Positions 17,225 through 27,836 are shown, numbered from the stretch's first letter. The stretch: 51,000 nucleotides of DNA from Bacteroidetes bacterium GWF2_29_10 (GCA_001768555.1 MEOD01000006.1:1-51000); one strand, 5' to 3'. A program made the numbers and translations. Notes: a model not told the origin generated them from the sequence alone.

Positions 17225-19120
17225 ATGACAAATTTAATATTTAAGCTTATACATAGCATTAAAAAACTATTGTTTTTTGCTTTTATTTTGGTGGGGTTAC
17301 CTCTTTTAAAAGCACAATCTAATGATACTATTTTGGTTATTTATAATTGTGATTTTTTTGTTAACAATGACGCTATTGTTTATGTTAAAAATGCTTCTGT
17401 AAAAAATAGCAGTGAAACTTTTTATAATTATGGAAACATTACTATAAAAGGAGGAATCCGTAATTTTAATGGAATTATGAAAGGTAATGGCACTTACAAT
17501 ATAGAAGGTAATTGGAAAAATGATGGAGAATTTATTGCAGGAATAAACAACGAATCTAAAGTAGTACTTGATGGAAAATCTGATATTAATCAACAATACA
17601 TTACAGGAGATTTTAAAACAGATTTTTATGACTTAGAACTTAGTGGTTCAGGATTATACAAAACCTTAACTATTGACGCATCTGTTAAAAACAAATTATT
17701 ACTTAATGACAAAATATTAAATACTGATAGCTTTACTTTTTTTGTCTTAAATCCAGACGTTAACGCAATTTCAAGAGAAAACACTACAGCCCCTAAAGGA
17801 ATAGTAATGAGCTCTAAAGGTGGAGCATTAGGTCGCACTATGAATATAAGTGATGAATATTTATTCCCTGTTGGATCTACAAAAGGAATAGCTCGATACA
17901 GGCCTCTTGTTATTACACCAAACACAAACATTGCTAATGAATATTTAGTGAGATTTGTAAATAACGATCCTTCTACCGACAGTCTTTTTATTACTAATGA
18001 TACTACTTTTAATTTTTTAGATACTACAGCATGTTATGCTAATAACAGATTTTATCATGAAGTTTTAAAAACTAAAGGCGATGATAATGTTAAAATTACT
18101 ATTAATTTCGATAGTATTATTGATGCAAATTGGGATGCTATTGCAAATTGGACTTGGTGGCCTAATCATTGGGTTAATCTAGGATCTCCTATTGCTGGTG
18201 TTAATAAAGATTTTAAATCTATAGCACGCAAAAACCTTAGCATAAATGACGATCCTTTTAAAAGAGACTATTTTGTATTAATTGCTCAAAGACCAAGCCC
18301 TTCTAATTTAAATGGACAAACAAGAATATGCTACGGCGAACCTAATGAAATAAATTATTTTGCTTCTGGAGACCCAACAAATAAATATCATTGGAGTATT
18401 TATGGAGGAAATATTATTTCTCCTGACACCGCTTCTAATGAAATAACTATTCAATGGGAAAATTATTTAGGAGAAAAAAACATTACTGTTAAAGAATTAT
18501 CAAAATTACCAAATTGCACGTCCTTTCCTACTGCATATAAAGTAAATGTTTATCCTAAACCTGTTGCAGATTTTGTGGTTGCAAAAGACAACAACAAACC
18601 ATTAAATAATGATGCAACATTTTTTGAAATAGACTCTTCTACTGTTTTAAGTTATGACTTATTATCTTTCATTAATCTTGCACCCGATAGTAATTGCAAT
18701 TATTTTTGGGATTTTAGCGATGGAGGAAGTTCTTCTAAACACAGCCCTTTTCACACATTTAGTGCATTAGGTAATTACCAAGTAATGCTATTAACAACTA
18801 ATCAATATGGATGTAGCGATACTGCTTACACTTTTATAGATGTTATTGAAGGTATGTACTTCCCTAATGTGTTTACTCCTAATGGAGATGGTTTTAATGA
18901 TGTTTTTGCATTAAGAGGAAGCGGAATGAAAAGCTTTGTTCTTAGTATATTCAATAGATGGGGAGTACTAATGTATGAAACTATTAATCCTTATGAAGGA
19001 TGGGATGGTAAAACAGTAGCTGGATTAATGGCTCCAGGAGGCGTGTACTATTATATTCTAAATGCAAAATCAGAAAAACAAGAATATAAATACACTGGAT
19101 TTGTCACGCTAGTTAAATAA
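17225..19120 (+). CDS. Secreted T9SS cargo with PKD-like and type B sorting domain
   Basis: 631 residues. A signal peptide covers about 1-30 (hydrophobic LLFFAFILVGLPLLKAQ). The middle is beta-rich with repeated Asn/Gly turns (YGNITIKGG, MKGNGTYNIEGNW). About 370-470 looks like an Ig-like domain (ICYGEPNEINYFASGDPTNKYHWSI). A PKD-like domain lies at about 490-545 (YFWDFSDGGSS, HTFSALGNYQV). The C-terminus from about 545 is the gliding-motility CHU_C / type B sorting domain (FPNVFTPNGDGFNDVF, LSIFNRWG, WDGK, PGGVYYYIL). The protein is therefore exported by T9SS and anchored or released at the cell surface. A role in adhesion is an inference. The gene converges on the lipoprotein gene 20 bp away. 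Confidence 0.9.
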   Translation: MTNLIFKLIHSIKKLLFFAFILVGLPLLKAQSNDTILVIYNCDFFVNNDAIVYVKNASVKNSSETFYNYGNITIKGGIRNFNGIMKGNGTYNIEGNWKNDGEFIAGINNESKVVLDGKSDINQQYITGDFKTDFYDLELSGSGLYKTLTIDASVKNKLLLNDKILNTDSFTFFVLNPDVNAISRENTTAPKGIVMSSKGGALGRTMNISDEYLFPVGSTKGIARYRPLVITPNTNIANEYLVRFVNNDPSTDSLFITNDTTFNFLDTTACYANNRFYHEVLKTKGDDNVKITINFDSIIDANWDAIANWTWWPNHWVNLGSPIAGVNKDFKSIARKNLSINDDPFKRDYFVLIAQRPSPSNLNGQTRICYGEPNEINYFASGDPTNKYHWSIYGGNIISPDTASNEITIQWENYLGEKNITVKELSKLPNCTSFPTAYKVNVYPKPVADFVVAKDNNKPLNNDATFFEIDSSTVLSYDLLSFINLAPDSNCNYFWDFSDGGSSSKHSPFHTFSALGNYQVMLLTTNQYGCSDTAYTFIDVIEGMYFPNVFTPNGDGFNDVFALRGSGMKSFVLSIFNRWGVLMYETINPYEGWDGKTVAGLMAPGGVYYYILNAKSEKQEYKYTGFVTLVK

Positions 19121-19140
19121 AAAATGAAGCTTTATTTTTA

Positions 19141-20142
19141 TTAATAAAACCGAAGCCCTTTTGTTAGATTTCCGTTTTTTATTTCATTTAAAGTTTCATT
19201 ATCTAATTCTTTATATATAGAAAAAGTAAACCTATTTGTAAACAATCCCAATCCATTTGTTATATTAGTATACACAGGCTTCTCTTGATTTAAATCATTT
19301 GAAGGACTATTAATATCTATATAATTTAAGAAATCTTTCTGTGCAACAGCTATTATTATTTTCAGATTAACTACTTTTCTTTTAACTTCATTATTTATAG
19401 AAATTTGATTTGAAAGATTAAGAAAATAACTCTCTGTGTTAAATTTAGCTCGCATTTTTTCTAATCCATCAGACGTTTTTGACTCATAATGACCTAAGTT
19501 AAAGTCAACAGAATCGAATCTAAGAAAATTGTCATTATTATCGTATTCAGTATATATCGTCCTATAAATAGGATTATAAACTACACCATTTTCAATTGAA
19601 TACCAACTTATTTCTTTTGAATCAGACGATGCAAAACCATAAGTACCTGGATTTGTTATTAGTTTATCTGGCTTAAAATTATCTAACAACTTCGTATTTC
19701 CAGTCGCAATTTTACCTGTTTTTAAATCTTTTACATAGAGCTTTAATGATATATATTTATTATCTTCTCCTGAGGATATAATATCGCTCTTACCTATTAT
19801 ATATATGGGTTGTTGCTTAACATTACTGCCAGAAGTATTAATTGTGTCAATTGTTGGAATAATTTTCTTTATAAAATTATTGTTATAATATTTCTCCAGA
19901 TAAACTTCTACTTCACTTGGATTATAAAATATATATTCAGGATTATTTATATAATCTTCTGGCGATGATTCCGTAATATAAGACTTTTGTACTTTTATAT
20001 ATTGTTGTTCTATACTTGGATCTAATATTGCATAAATCAATGGTACGGTTTCCGATTCTGGATTAACAACTTCCAATTCGTTTTTACAAGCGTACATGAA
20101 TAAAATCAAACACACTGTTGTAAATAATAGACTTTTTTTCAT
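19141..20142 (-). CDS. Outer-membrane-type lipoprotein of unknown function
   Basis: 333 residues. The signal sequence ends in a lipobox (LFMYAC) with the lipidated cysteine at C19. The mature protein begins KNELEVVNPESETVPLIYAILDP and then IKVQKSYI, and looks beta-rich with many Asn and Tyr. The N-terminal style resembles DUF4249-type Bacteroidota lipoproteins, but I am not sure of that family. Its start overlaps the stop of the upstream LptF/LptG-like gene by 4 bp (ATGA), so the two are translationally coupled. A link to envelope assembly is suggested by that neighbour only. Confidence 0.7.
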   Translation of the reverse strand: MKKSLLFTTVCLILFMYACKNELEVVNPESETVPLIYAILDPSIEQQYIKVQKSYITESSPEDYINNPEYIFYNPSEVEVYLEKYYNNNFIKKIIPTIDTINTSGSNVKQQPIYIIGKSDIISSGEDNKYISLKLYVKDLKTGKIATGNTKLLDNFKPDKLITNPGTYGFASSDSKEISWYSIENGVVYNPIYRTIYTEYDNNDNFLRFDSVDFNLGHYESKTSDGLEKMRAKFNTESYFLNLSNQISINNEVKRKVVNLKIIIAVAQKDFLNYIDINSPSNDLNQEKPVYTNITNGLGLFTNRFTFSIYKELDNETLNEIKNGNLTKGLRFY

Positions 20143-21218
20143 TTAGGGGCTTTATAAATTAAAAAAATACTTAAAAATCCAAATATTATATTAGGTATCC
20201 AAACTGCCATAAAAGGATTTAACGTTCCATAAGTCGCAAAAGTTGTAGATACCTGCATAAATAAAATAAAAGAAAAACTTAAAGTTATTCCTATTCCTAT
20301 ATTTAAACCGATACCTCCACGTGTTCTCTTTGAAGATAATGTAAATCCTATTATTGTTAAAATTATTGTAGCAAAAGGGAAAGCTATCCTTTTATATTTC
20401 TCAATAAAATAAAACTGAATATATTCTGTCCCTTTTATTTTTTCTTTATTAATAAATTCATTGAGTTCAAAATAATTCATTGTCTCTATATTGTAAATCT
20501 TATCTGTTAAATCCGTAGGTTTTATATGAAGTTGTATTTTTTTTTCATTTCCAAGCCTTACTTTTTCTCCAAAATTATTAATATGCTTCTCTACATAATT
20601 TTTAACTATCCAGTTTTTTGACAATGTATCCCAAACTATTATATCTGATGATATTTTATAAATAAGTTTTCCATTTTTAATTTTTTCATAAGTAAAACGA
20701 AAACCACTATTATTATCTAAATTAAATGATTCGAAAAATACAAATTCTCCAGGACGTGTCTGTAAATGTAAATTTCTATCAGACATATTATAGGAACTTC
20801 GTATATACTTATCTTCAAAATTTATTCGCTTTTCATTTGATTTTGGCATTATAAAATTTGACAATAATAAGGACATCAAACAAATTATACCCGCAGAAAT
20901 CAAATAAGGCCTTAATAACCTTTTAAAACTAATACCACTTGTTAACATGGCTATTATTTCAGAATCACCTGCAAGTTTTGAAGTAAAAAATATAACTGAA
21001 ATAAAAGTAAATAAAGGACTAAACATGTTAACAAAGTATGGAATAAAATTAAGATAATAATCAAATATTATCAATTTTAATGGAGCATCTTTTTGTATAA
21101 AATCATCTATTTTTTCTGATATATCAAAAACTATAACTATAACTATTATCAATATAATTGAAAACAAAAATGTTCCCAAAAATTTCTTAATAATATATTT
21201 ATCTATCTTTTTTAGCAC
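20139..21218 (-). CDS. LptF/LptG-family lipopolysaccharide export permease
   Basis: 359 residues of the YjgP/YjgQ family. There are three membrane segments at the N-terminus (LGTFLFSIILIIVIVIVF, then LIIFDYYLNFIPYFVNMF and the following helix) and three at the C-terminus. Between them is a periplasmic beta-jellyroll of about 160 residues. SKLAGDSEIIAMLTSGISFKRLLRP is the typical cytoplasmic loop that contacts the LptB ATPase. The complex extracts LPS from the inner membrane. F and G cannot be told apart here, and Bacteroidota usually carry another copy elsewhere. It overlaps the following lipoprotein gene. Confidence 0.92.
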   Translation of the reverse strand: MLKKIDKYIIKKFLGTFLFSIILIIVIVIVFDISEKIDDFIQKDAPLKLIIFDYYLNFIPYFVNMFSPLFTFISVIFFTSKLAGDSEIIAMLTSGISFKRLLRPYLISAGIICLMSLLLSNFIMPKSNEKRINFEDKYIRSSYNMSDRNLHLQTRPGEFVFFESFNLDNNSGFRFTYEKIKNGKLIYKISSDIIVWDTLSKNWIVKNYVEKHINNFGEKVRLGNEKKIQLHIKPTDLTDKIYNIETMNYFELNEFINKEKIKGTEYIQFYFIEKYKRIAFPFATIILTIIGFTLSSKRTRGGIGLNIGIGITLSFSFILFMQVSTTFATYGTLNPFMAVWIPNIIFGFLSIFLIYKAPK

Positions 21219-21241
21219 CTATATATCTACATTTATTAAAA

Positions 21242-21667
21242 TCAACTCCTATTCCATATTATCTTTTTCCCAAAACCTAAAGTATTATCCGTAAATTTAA
21301 TATATTCTGGGACTATTTTCCAAATATCTCCATCCGCAAAAATAGCAAAAGGAAATCTTTTAAGATAAATATTTTTATAAATAGATATCTCGGATTCACC
21401 TATTCTATATATTTTACCCGTAAATTGAATTCCTTGTATTTTGCCAATAAGCTTAGTCTCCAGAGCAATAATTCCACTAGCATTATCATTAATTAATGCT
21501 TGTTGTGCATGCTTGGTATTTAATTCTGATAGTATTACAAATTCATAATCATTATTGTTAAAAGCATAAAAACAAGAACAACTATAAGGACTATTTTCAT
21601 GAATTGTTGATAATGCCAATAAATGATGTTTTTTTATAAAACCCAGAATATTCTTTTGAAGTTGCAT
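21242..21667 (-). CDS. Pyridoxamine 5'-phosphate oxidase-like flavoprotein (YhbP/UPF0306 type)
   Basis: 141 residues. It has the small split-barrel pattern HHLLALSTIHENSPYSCSCFYAFNNND at the N-terminus. HAQQALINDNASGIIALE follows, and then IQGIQFTGKIYRIG, as in YhbP and other FMN-binding split-barrel proteins. The enzymatic activity of the YhbP group is not established. It sits between rsmE and the LptF/LptG-like gene on the same strand with short gaps, so it is probably part of the same transcript. Confidence 0.78.
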   Translation of the reverse strand: MQLQKNILGFIKKHHLLALSTIHENSPYSCSCFYAFNNNDYEFVILSELNTKHAQQALINDNASGIIALETKLIGKIQGIQFTGKIYRIGESEISIYKNIYLKRFPFAIFADGDIWKIVPEYIKFTDNTLGFGKKIIWNRS

Positions 21668-21718
21668 TATTGTGTTTTAATTTATCAAATTAACGTTTGA
21701 CAAAGGTATCAATTAATT

Positions 21719-22432
21719 TTACAAATTAATCAAATTAAAAGAATGGCAAGCAACAACACCTGCCGTTTCTGTTCTTAATCGCGTATTCCCTAAACTAAGT
21801 GCTTTAAAATCTTTTTTAATTGATATTGCTATTTCTTCTTTAGAAAAATCCCCTTCCGGACCAATCAAAATCAGGCTATCTTGACCCTTTTTTACATAAT
21901 CATTTAAGGATTTCTTTTCAGTATCATTACAATGAGCTATAAATTTATTCTCACAATGATTCATTTCAATAAATTTATTAAAATGAATTACATTATTTAA
22001 TGTAGGCAAATAAAATTGACCTGATTGTTTTATAGCAGAAATAAGTATTTTTGAAATCCTTTCTATATTAACTGTTTTGCGTTCTGAATTATCTGTAATT
22101 ATAGGAGTTATTTCATTAACCCCTATTTCTGTAGCTTTTTCAACAAAATATTCAAACCTGTCTATATTTTTTGTAGGAGCAATTGCTATATGCAAATTAG
22201 CTGTCGGGTATTTCTGCTTTTCTTTAACTTCTATAATTTCAACTTCTAAAATTTTTTTCTTTTGATTTATGGAAGATACTAAAGCATTATACAAAAAACC
22301 TCTTCCATCTGTTAATGTTATTTTATCATTAACTTTAAGTCTGAGAACTTTTATACAATGCCAAGCTTCATCTCCTTCTATAGAATGCTGTATTAGATTA
22401 TTAGTTAACGAATCATCAAAAAAAAGATGCAT
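21719..22432 (-). CDS. rsmE: 16S rRNA (uracil1498-N3)-methyltransferase
   Basis: 237 residues, normal for RsmE. The N-terminal PUA-like part contains EAWHCIKVLRLKVNDKITLTDGRG. The SPOUT methyltransferase part has IAIAPTKNIDRFEYFVEKATEIGV, LILIGPEGDFSKEEI and LSLGNTRLRTETAGV. The latter two are the knot and SAM-binding motifs. It methylates U1498 of 16S rRNA. The start lies 3 bp after the stop of the ribonucleotide reductase gene, so the two are co-transcribed. Confidence 0.96.
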   Translation of the reverse strand: MHLFFDDSLTNNLIQHSIEGDEAWHCIKVLRLKVNDKITLTDGRGFLYNALVSSINQKKKILEVEIIEVKEKQKYPTANLHIAIAPTKNIDRFEYFVEKATEIGVNEITPIITDNSERKTVNIERISKILISAIKQSGQFYLPTLNNVIHFNKFIEMNHCENKFIAHCNDTEKKSLNDYVKKGQDSLILIGPEGDFSKEEIAISIKKDFKALSLGNTRLRTETAGVVACHSFNLINL

Positions 22433-22435
22433 CCT

Positions 22436-25201
22436 TTATCCACATTTAGTAAATCCACAACTCGTACAACTAACACAACCTTCTTGGTAAATTAGTGAAT
22501 TATTATTACATTCTGGACATTGTGTTTCTGTCGGTTTAGTTCCATTTGGTATGTATTTTTTCAATGCTCGCTCAACACCGATCTTCCAAGTGTTAATTGA
22601 CTCTATATCCAACTTGAGATTACCAACCATATCAACCACATAAACCAATGGCATACCATGACGTAATACTCCTGAAATAAGTTTAGCATAATTCCAATAT
22701 TCTTTGCTAAACATTCTTGATAGTCCTTGAATACTAACTTTATATCCCTCTTTATCCTTATACTCAAAATCATATCTGGTTGTTCCATCTTCATTCTTAG
22801 CCTTTATTACCCAACCTTTTTCAACCCAACTTTGTATAGGAAAACTTTCTGCCTTGCCAGTAAAAATTTCATAAGGACGTCCATTTAATAATCCCACTAC
22901 TGCAATCCATTTCTCATAATCATTTTGAAAACGAATAATATCCGCATCCAATACTTTTGGACGTATAGGTGCATGATGTTCTAATACTTCATCCTTTTTT
23001 GTTTCCGATTTCTTTTCTTCTTTCTTTACTAAAACACCTGTGCGAGAACCATCTCTATATACAGTAATACCTTTGCAACCTTCTTCCCATGCAGTAGTAT
23101 ATATTTCGCCTATTAATTCTTCTTTTGCATTATTTGGAACATTTACAGTTACACTAATTGAATGATCAACCCATTTTTGTATTGCTCCTTGCATCTTAAC
23201 TTTGTTTATCCAATCAACATCATTAGCTGTTGCTTTATAATAAGGAGACTTTTCTATAATTTCATTTAATGAATCTTGATCCATCTTTCTAACTTCATCA
23301 ACATTATATTCATTAACTTTTAGCCACTCTAAAAATTTATGATGAAAAACATTATATTCCTCCCAAGCATCTCCTGATTGATCAATAAAATCAACTCTAA
23401 CATTTTGATCATTAGGATTAACTTTTCTTCTTCTTTTATATGCAATCATAAATACAGGCTCTAAACCAGATGTTGTTTGCGTCATCATACTTGTCGTTCC
23501 TGTTGGAGCAATAGTTAATAGAGCAATATTCCTCCTTCCATTCTTTTGCATATCTTTATATAGCTCTGGATCTGCATCTTTTAATCTTTGTATAAATGGA
23601 TTGTTTTTCTCCTTTTCTGTATCATAAACAGGAAAAGCTCCTCTTTCTCCTGCTGTCATTACGCTTGAACGATAAACTTCCACAGCTAGTGTCTTTTGTA
23701 TATTTACACTAAAATCTGTTGCATCTTTATTCCCATATATAAAACCTAAAGCAGCAAGCATATCTCCTTCTCCTGTAATACCAATACCAGTTCGACGACC
23801 CTCTATGCATTTTTGCCTGATTTTATTCCATAACTCAATTTCAGTCCTTTTTACATTTATAGTTTCTGGATCGTTTTTTATTTTATTAATTATTTTTTCT
23901 ATTTTTTCTAACTCTAAATCTATTATATCATCCATCATTCTTTGAGCAACTAAAGCATGATTTTTAAATAATTCATAATTAAATCTTGCATCTTTTGTAA
24001 ATGGACTATCCACATAACTATATAAATTTATAGCTAGTAATCGACAACTATCATAAGGACACAAAGGAATCTCTCCACATGGATTAGTAGAAACAGTTTT
24101 AAATCCTAAGTCCTGATAACAATCAGGAACAGATTCTCTTATTATTGTATCCCAAAATAAAATTCCAGGTTCGGCTGATTCCCATGCATTATGTACAATT
24201 TTTTTCCATAAATCCCGTGCCTTTATATTTTTCGTAACCAAAGGAGGTGCATCTGTTGTTATTTTATATTGTTGCGTGTATTCTTCATCATTAACTACCG
24301 CTCGCATAAAAGCATCATCTATTTTAACAGAAACATTTGCTCCTGTAACTTTATTTGTTTCTAACTTTGCATCTATAAAACTTTCCGCATCTGGATGTTT
24401 TATTGACAAGCTTAACATTAATGCCCCTCTTCTGCCGTCTTGAGCAACCTCCCTTGTCGAATTAGAATATCTTTCCATAAAAGGAACTATTCCCGTTGAA
24501 GTTAATGCACTATTCATAACAGGACTGCCTGCAGGCCTTATATGAGATAAATCATGTCCCACTCCTCCTCTTCTTTTCATTAATTGAACTTGTTCTTCAT
24601 CTACTTTCATTATTCCTCCATAAGAATCTGATGGACCATCAAGACCTATAACAAAACAATTAGACAATGAAGCTATTTGAAAATCATTCCCTATACCAGC
24701 CATAGGACCACCCTGAGGAACTATATATTTGAATTCTTTCAAAACACTAAAAATTTGCTCTTCACTTAAAGGATTTGGATACCTTTTTTCAATACGAGCA
24801 ATTTCCTTAGCTATTCTTCTGTGCATCTGGTCTGGACTACATTCGTATATATGTCCGTTTGAATCCTTTAGTGCATATTTATTAATCCAAACAGTTGCCG
24901 AAAGAGAGTCCCCTTCAAAATACTCCGTTGCTTTTTCTAACGCTTGCTCAAAACTGTACTTTTTCATACTATTAAATCTTTCAATTTCAGTTTTTTCTAT
25001 ATTATTAATTTTATTTACTTCTATAATCAATTGCAAATCTAAATCCTTAGATTTTTCTGTCTCCTCATTAATATCATTATTTATATTTAAGTCTTCAATC
25101 TTAGGTCTGGTACGAAGTTTAAGAATTTCCTCTTCATAATTTTTTACTTTTTTTTCGTTTTCGTTTATTGAAGATTCTGTTTTAATAAGTTCATTATCCA
25201 T
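22436..25201 (-). CDS. nrdJ: Adenosylcobalamin-dependent (class II) ribonucleoside-diphosphate reductase
   Basis: 921 residues. The catalytic barrel has SLSNCFVIG, the radical-site NPCGEIPLC motif, and the substrate-phosphate loop APTGTTSMMTQTTSGLEP. A zinc-ribbon tail carries four Cys-x-x-Cys style pairs (CPECN, CVSCTSCGFTKCG). This architecture is class II NrdJ, which makes deoxyribonucleotides with or without oxygen using coenzyme B12. Residues 1-78 are a charged, coiled-coil-like extension rich in Glu, Lys and Asn. A later start at the Met at residue 79 (MKKYSFEQALEKA) cannot be excluded. It heads a leftward operon with rsmE, the YhbP-like gene and the LptF/LptG-like gene. Confidence 0.94.
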   Translation of the reverse strand: MDNELIKTESSINENEKKVKNYEEEILKLRTRPKIEDLNINNDINEETEKSKDLDLQLIIEVNKINNIEKTEIERFNSMKKYSFEQALEKATEYFEGDSLSATVWINKYALKDSNGHIYECSPDQMHRRIAKEIARIEKRYPNPLSEEQIFSVLKEFKYIVPQGGPMAGIGNDFQIASLSNCFVIGLDGPSDSYGGIMKVDEEQVQLMKRRGGVGHDLSHIRPAGSPVMNSALTSTGIVPFMERYSNSTREVAQDGRRGALMLSLSIKHPDAESFIDAKLETNKVTGANVSVKIDDAFMRAVVNDEEYTQQYKITTDAPPLVTKNIKARDLWKKIVHNAWESAEPGILFWDTIIRESVPDCYQDLGFKTVSTNPCGEIPLCPYDSCRLLAINLYSYVDSPFTKDARFNYELFKNHALVAQRMMDDIIDLELEKIEKIINKIKNDPETINVKRTEIELWNKIRQKCIEGRRTGIGITGEGDMLAALGFIYGNKDATDFSVNIQKTLAVEVYRSSVMTAGERGAFPVYDTEKEKNNPFIQRLKDADPELYKDMQKNGRRNIALLTIAPTGTTSMMTQTTSGLEPVFMIAYKRRRKVNPNDQNVRVDFIDQSGDAWEEYNVFHHKFLEWLKVNEYNVDEVRKMDQDSLNEIIEKSPYYKATANDVDWINKVKMQGAIQKWVDHSISVTVNVPNNAKEELIGEIYTTAWEEGCKGITVYRDGSRTGVLVKKEEKKSETKKDEVLEHHAPIRPKVLDADIIRFQNDYEKWIAVVGLLNGRPYEIFTGKAESFPIQSWVEKGWVIKAKNEDGTTRYDFEYKDKEGYKVSIQGLSRMFSKEYWNYAKLISGVLRHGMPLVYVVDMVGNLKLDIESINTWKIGVERALKKYIPNGTKPTETQCPECNNNSLIYQEGCVSCTSCGFTKCG

Positions 25202-25727
25202 ATTATAAAAATATTTTTATTGAGACAATTTTTTTTAAATAATTTTCTTTTTTTTCATTTGCAAGATATAAATTATATAAAAAGGAAGGTACGAATTTTT
25301 ATTAACAAAATGATTTTTTTTTGTTAAAAAATATTTTAAATTTATATTGACTTTGATAAAAAAAATAGTTTTAAATTTTATTTTATTGTTTATAAAATAT
25401 TTAATACATTAATTAAACATTCAATGTATTTAAAATCACGTCTTATTAATTTAATTATATTTAACAAAATGTCTTATTTAAAACATCCTACTTAACAAAT
25501 AATTACGCCTCATTTTTTACAAAAAATTATAATAACAGCACAACTAAATATTATAATAAAAAAAACTATCAGACAAAATAAATTAAACTTTTTCATTTGG
25601 TTTTCAAAATAAATTAAATTTGGTTTTTATTTTAATTTCATGTAGGTTTGCAGTAATTTTTATATTGAAACATAGATTTGATTTATAGCTTAGTAGATCT
25701 ATTTTGGTTTCCTAAAAAATTGAAATT
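25202..25727. other. AT-rich divergent intergenic region
   Basis: 526 bp between nrdJ and sixA with very high AT and many A or T runs. Apart from the promoter at 25620-25650 I see no gene, RNA structure or repeat in it. A weak -7-like TATCTTGC on the minus strand near 25270 might serve nrdJ. Confidence 0.5.
25620..25650 (+). promoter_or_regulatory. Bacteroidota-type promoter of the sixA-pyrG-yidC operon
   Basis: TTGG at 25620-25623 (TTG 25620-25622) is followed after 20 bases by TAGGTTTG at 25643-25650. Both elements match the Bacteroidota sigma consensus. The leader to the sixA ATG is about 70 bases. Confidence 0.75.
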
Positions 25728-26219
25728 ATGAAAAATATATATTTAGTTAGGCATGCTAAAGCTGAACCTCAAGATTATAATATATCTGATTTTGATAGAA
25801 AACTAATAGACATTGGCATATTAAGGTCTAAAAAAGTATTTGAAAAACTAAAATCCAAAAATCCAAAAATTGATTTAGTAATATCTAGTAGCGCTATTAG
25901 AACAATAATGACTACTGAAATTTTTATTAAAACATTTAAATATGACAAAAAAAATGTAATGTATAAAAAAGAATTATATAATTCGGAGATAGAGGATATA
26001 TTTGAAATTTTTAAAGAAATCAATAATAATGTTAATAATATTTTACTTGTAGGACACAATCCTGCAATTACTAATTTAGCAAAATTATATTCTAATAACG
26101 CCTCAATCATAATGAAGACATCTGATTTGGTTTCTGTGAAAATTTTAACCGAGAATTGGATAGATGTAAATAAATCAAATACATCGTTTGATTTTGATAT
26201 TATTGCAAAAGAAATTTAA
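25728..26219 (+). CDS. sixA: SixA-like phosphohistidine phosphatase
   Basis: 163 residues of the histidine phosphatase superfamily. The catalytic RHG-type motif LVRHAKAEP is at residues 6-14, followed by DLVISSSAIRTIMTTEI and the second histidine in VGHNPAITNLA. The small size and the RHAKA variant are typical of SixA, which dephosphorylates phosphohistidine on phosphorelay or phosphotransferase proteins. It starts the rightward operon and ends 6 bp before pyrG. The target protein is unknown. Confidence 0.88.
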   Translation: MKNIYLVRHAKAEPQDYNISDFDRKLIDIGILRSKKVFEKLKSKNPKIDLVISSSAIRTIMTTEIFIKTFKYDKKNVMYKKELYNSEIEDIFEIFKEINNNVNNILLVGHNPAITNLAKLYSNNASIIMKTSDLVSVKILTENWIDVNKSNTSFDFDIIAKEI

Positions 26220-26225
26220 ATAGTT

Positions 26226-27836
26226 ATGAACAAAACAAAATACATATTCGTTACAGGCGGTGTTGCCTCTTCTTTAGGAAAAGGAATTATATCTGCATCA
26301 TTAGCTAAACTGCTTCAAGCTCGTGGCTTTAATGTTACTATACAAAAGTTAGACCCATACCTTAATATTGATCCAGGAACTTTAAATCCTTACGAACATG
26401 GGGAATGTTACGTTACTGAGGATGGCGCAGAAACTGATCTTGACTTAGGACATTATGAAAGATTCTTAAACTTAGAAACTTCTCAAGCTAACAATATAAC
26501 AACAGGAATTATTTATCAGTCAGTTATTAATAAAGAAAGACATGGTGATTATTTAGGAAAAACTGTTCAAATAATTCCTCATATTACTGACGAAATAAAA
26601 TATAGAATAAAATTATTAGGAAAATCTAAAAAACTAGATTTTGTAATTACAGAAATTGGAGGAACAGTTGGTGATATAGAGTCTTTACCATACATTGAAG
26701 CTCTTAGACAAATGAAATGGGAAATGGGAGGAGACTGTTTAGTCGTTCATTTGACTCTAGTGCCATTCCTTGCTGCTACAGGAGAATTAAAAACAAAACC
26801 AACTCAGCATTCTGTAAAAATGTTACTCGAATATGGAGTACAACCAGACGTACTAGTATGTAGAACCGAACACCATATTCCCGAAGCTTTAAGAAAAAAA
26901 ATTGCTCTATTTTGCAATGTAGAATACGATAGTGTTATGGAATCTATTGATACTAACACTATATATAATGTCCCTATTCTTATGCAAGAGGAAGGATTGG
27001 ATAAAGTTGTTTTAAAAAAACTAAACATAACATCTAGCAATAATGCAGATCTGACAAAATGGAAAGAATTTTTATACAAACTAAACCATCCTTCAAAAGA
27101 AATAACAATTGGATTAGTTGGAAAATACGCAGAACTTAAAGATGCTTACAAGTCTATTTTAGAATCATTTATACATGCAGGTGTAGCTAATGATTGTAAA
27201 GTAAATGTAGAAATGGTGCACTCTGAAACAATAAACGAACAAAATTATTTAGAAAAACTTGCAGGCCTTAGTGGTATATTAGTAGCTCCTGGATTTGGAG
27301 AAAGAGGTATAGAAGGAAAAATCATAACTATAAAATACGCAAGAGAAAATAATGTCCCATTCTTTGGAATATGTCTTGGAATGCAATGTGCTGTAATTGA
27401 ATTTGCAAGAAATGTATTAGGATATGAAGATGCTCACTCAACTGAAATAAAATCTTCAACAACACACCCCGTTATTGATATTATGGAGGATCAAAAAAAG
27501 ATTATTAGTAAAGGCGGAACAATGAGGTTAGGCGCATACCCTTGTAACTTAAGTCAAAAATCAAAGGTACAAAAAATTTACAAACAAGATGAAATAATTG
27601 AACGACACAGACATCGATATGAATTTAATAATAACTATATATCAGAGTTTGAATCAAAAGGAATGATTCCTGTTGGAATTAATACTGAAAGCGAACTAGT
27701 TGAAATAATAGAATTAAAAGATCATGTATGGTTTATTGGAACTCAATTCCATCCCGAATACAAGAGCACTGTTGCAAATCCACACCCATTATTTGTTAGC
27801 TTTGTAAACGCTGCAATAAATTATAACGAAAAATAA
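26226..27836 (+). CDS. pyrG: CTP synthase
   Basis: 536 residues, full length. The N-terminal synthetase domain begins [17 protein letters not shown] and contains [20 protein letters not shown] and the GGTVGDIE loop. The C-terminal class I glutamine amidotransferase domain has the nucleophile region [17 protein letters not shown] and the final HPEYKS. It makes CTP from UTP, ATP and glutamine. In Bacteroidota pyrG is commonly followed by yidC, as here 67 bp downstream. Confidence 0.98.
   Translation: MNKTKYIFVTGGVASSLGKGIISASLAKLLQARGFNVTIQKLDPYLNIDPGTLNPYEHGECYVTEDGAETDLDLGHYERFLNLETSQANNITTGIIYQSVINKERHGDYLGKTVQIIPHITDEIKYRIKLLGKSKKLDFVITEIGGTVGDIESLPYIEALRQMKWEMGGDCLVVHLTLVPFLAATGELKTKPTQHSVKMLLEYGVQPDVLVCRTEHHIPEALRKKIALFCNVEYDSVMESIDTNTIYNVPILMQEEGLDKVVLKKLNITSSNNADLTKWKEFLYKLNHPSKEITIGLVGKYAELKDAYKSILESFIHAGVANDCKVNVEMVHSETINEQNYLEKLAGLSGILVAPGFGERGIEGKIITIKYARENNVPFFGICLGMQCAVIEFARNVLGYEDAHSTEIKSSTTHPVIDIMEDQKKIISKGGTMRLGAYPCNLSQKSKVQKIYKQDEIIERHRHRYEFNNNYISEFESKGMIPVGINTESELVEIIELKDHVWFIGTQFHPEYKSTVANPHPLFVSFVNAAINYNEK

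Noticed and set aside
19118-19150. Terminator between the T9SS type B gene and the lipoprotein gene
   Set aside because: The AATAAAAA...TTTTTATT pairing around AAGCTT is weak, AT-only and partly overlaps the coding end of the next gene.
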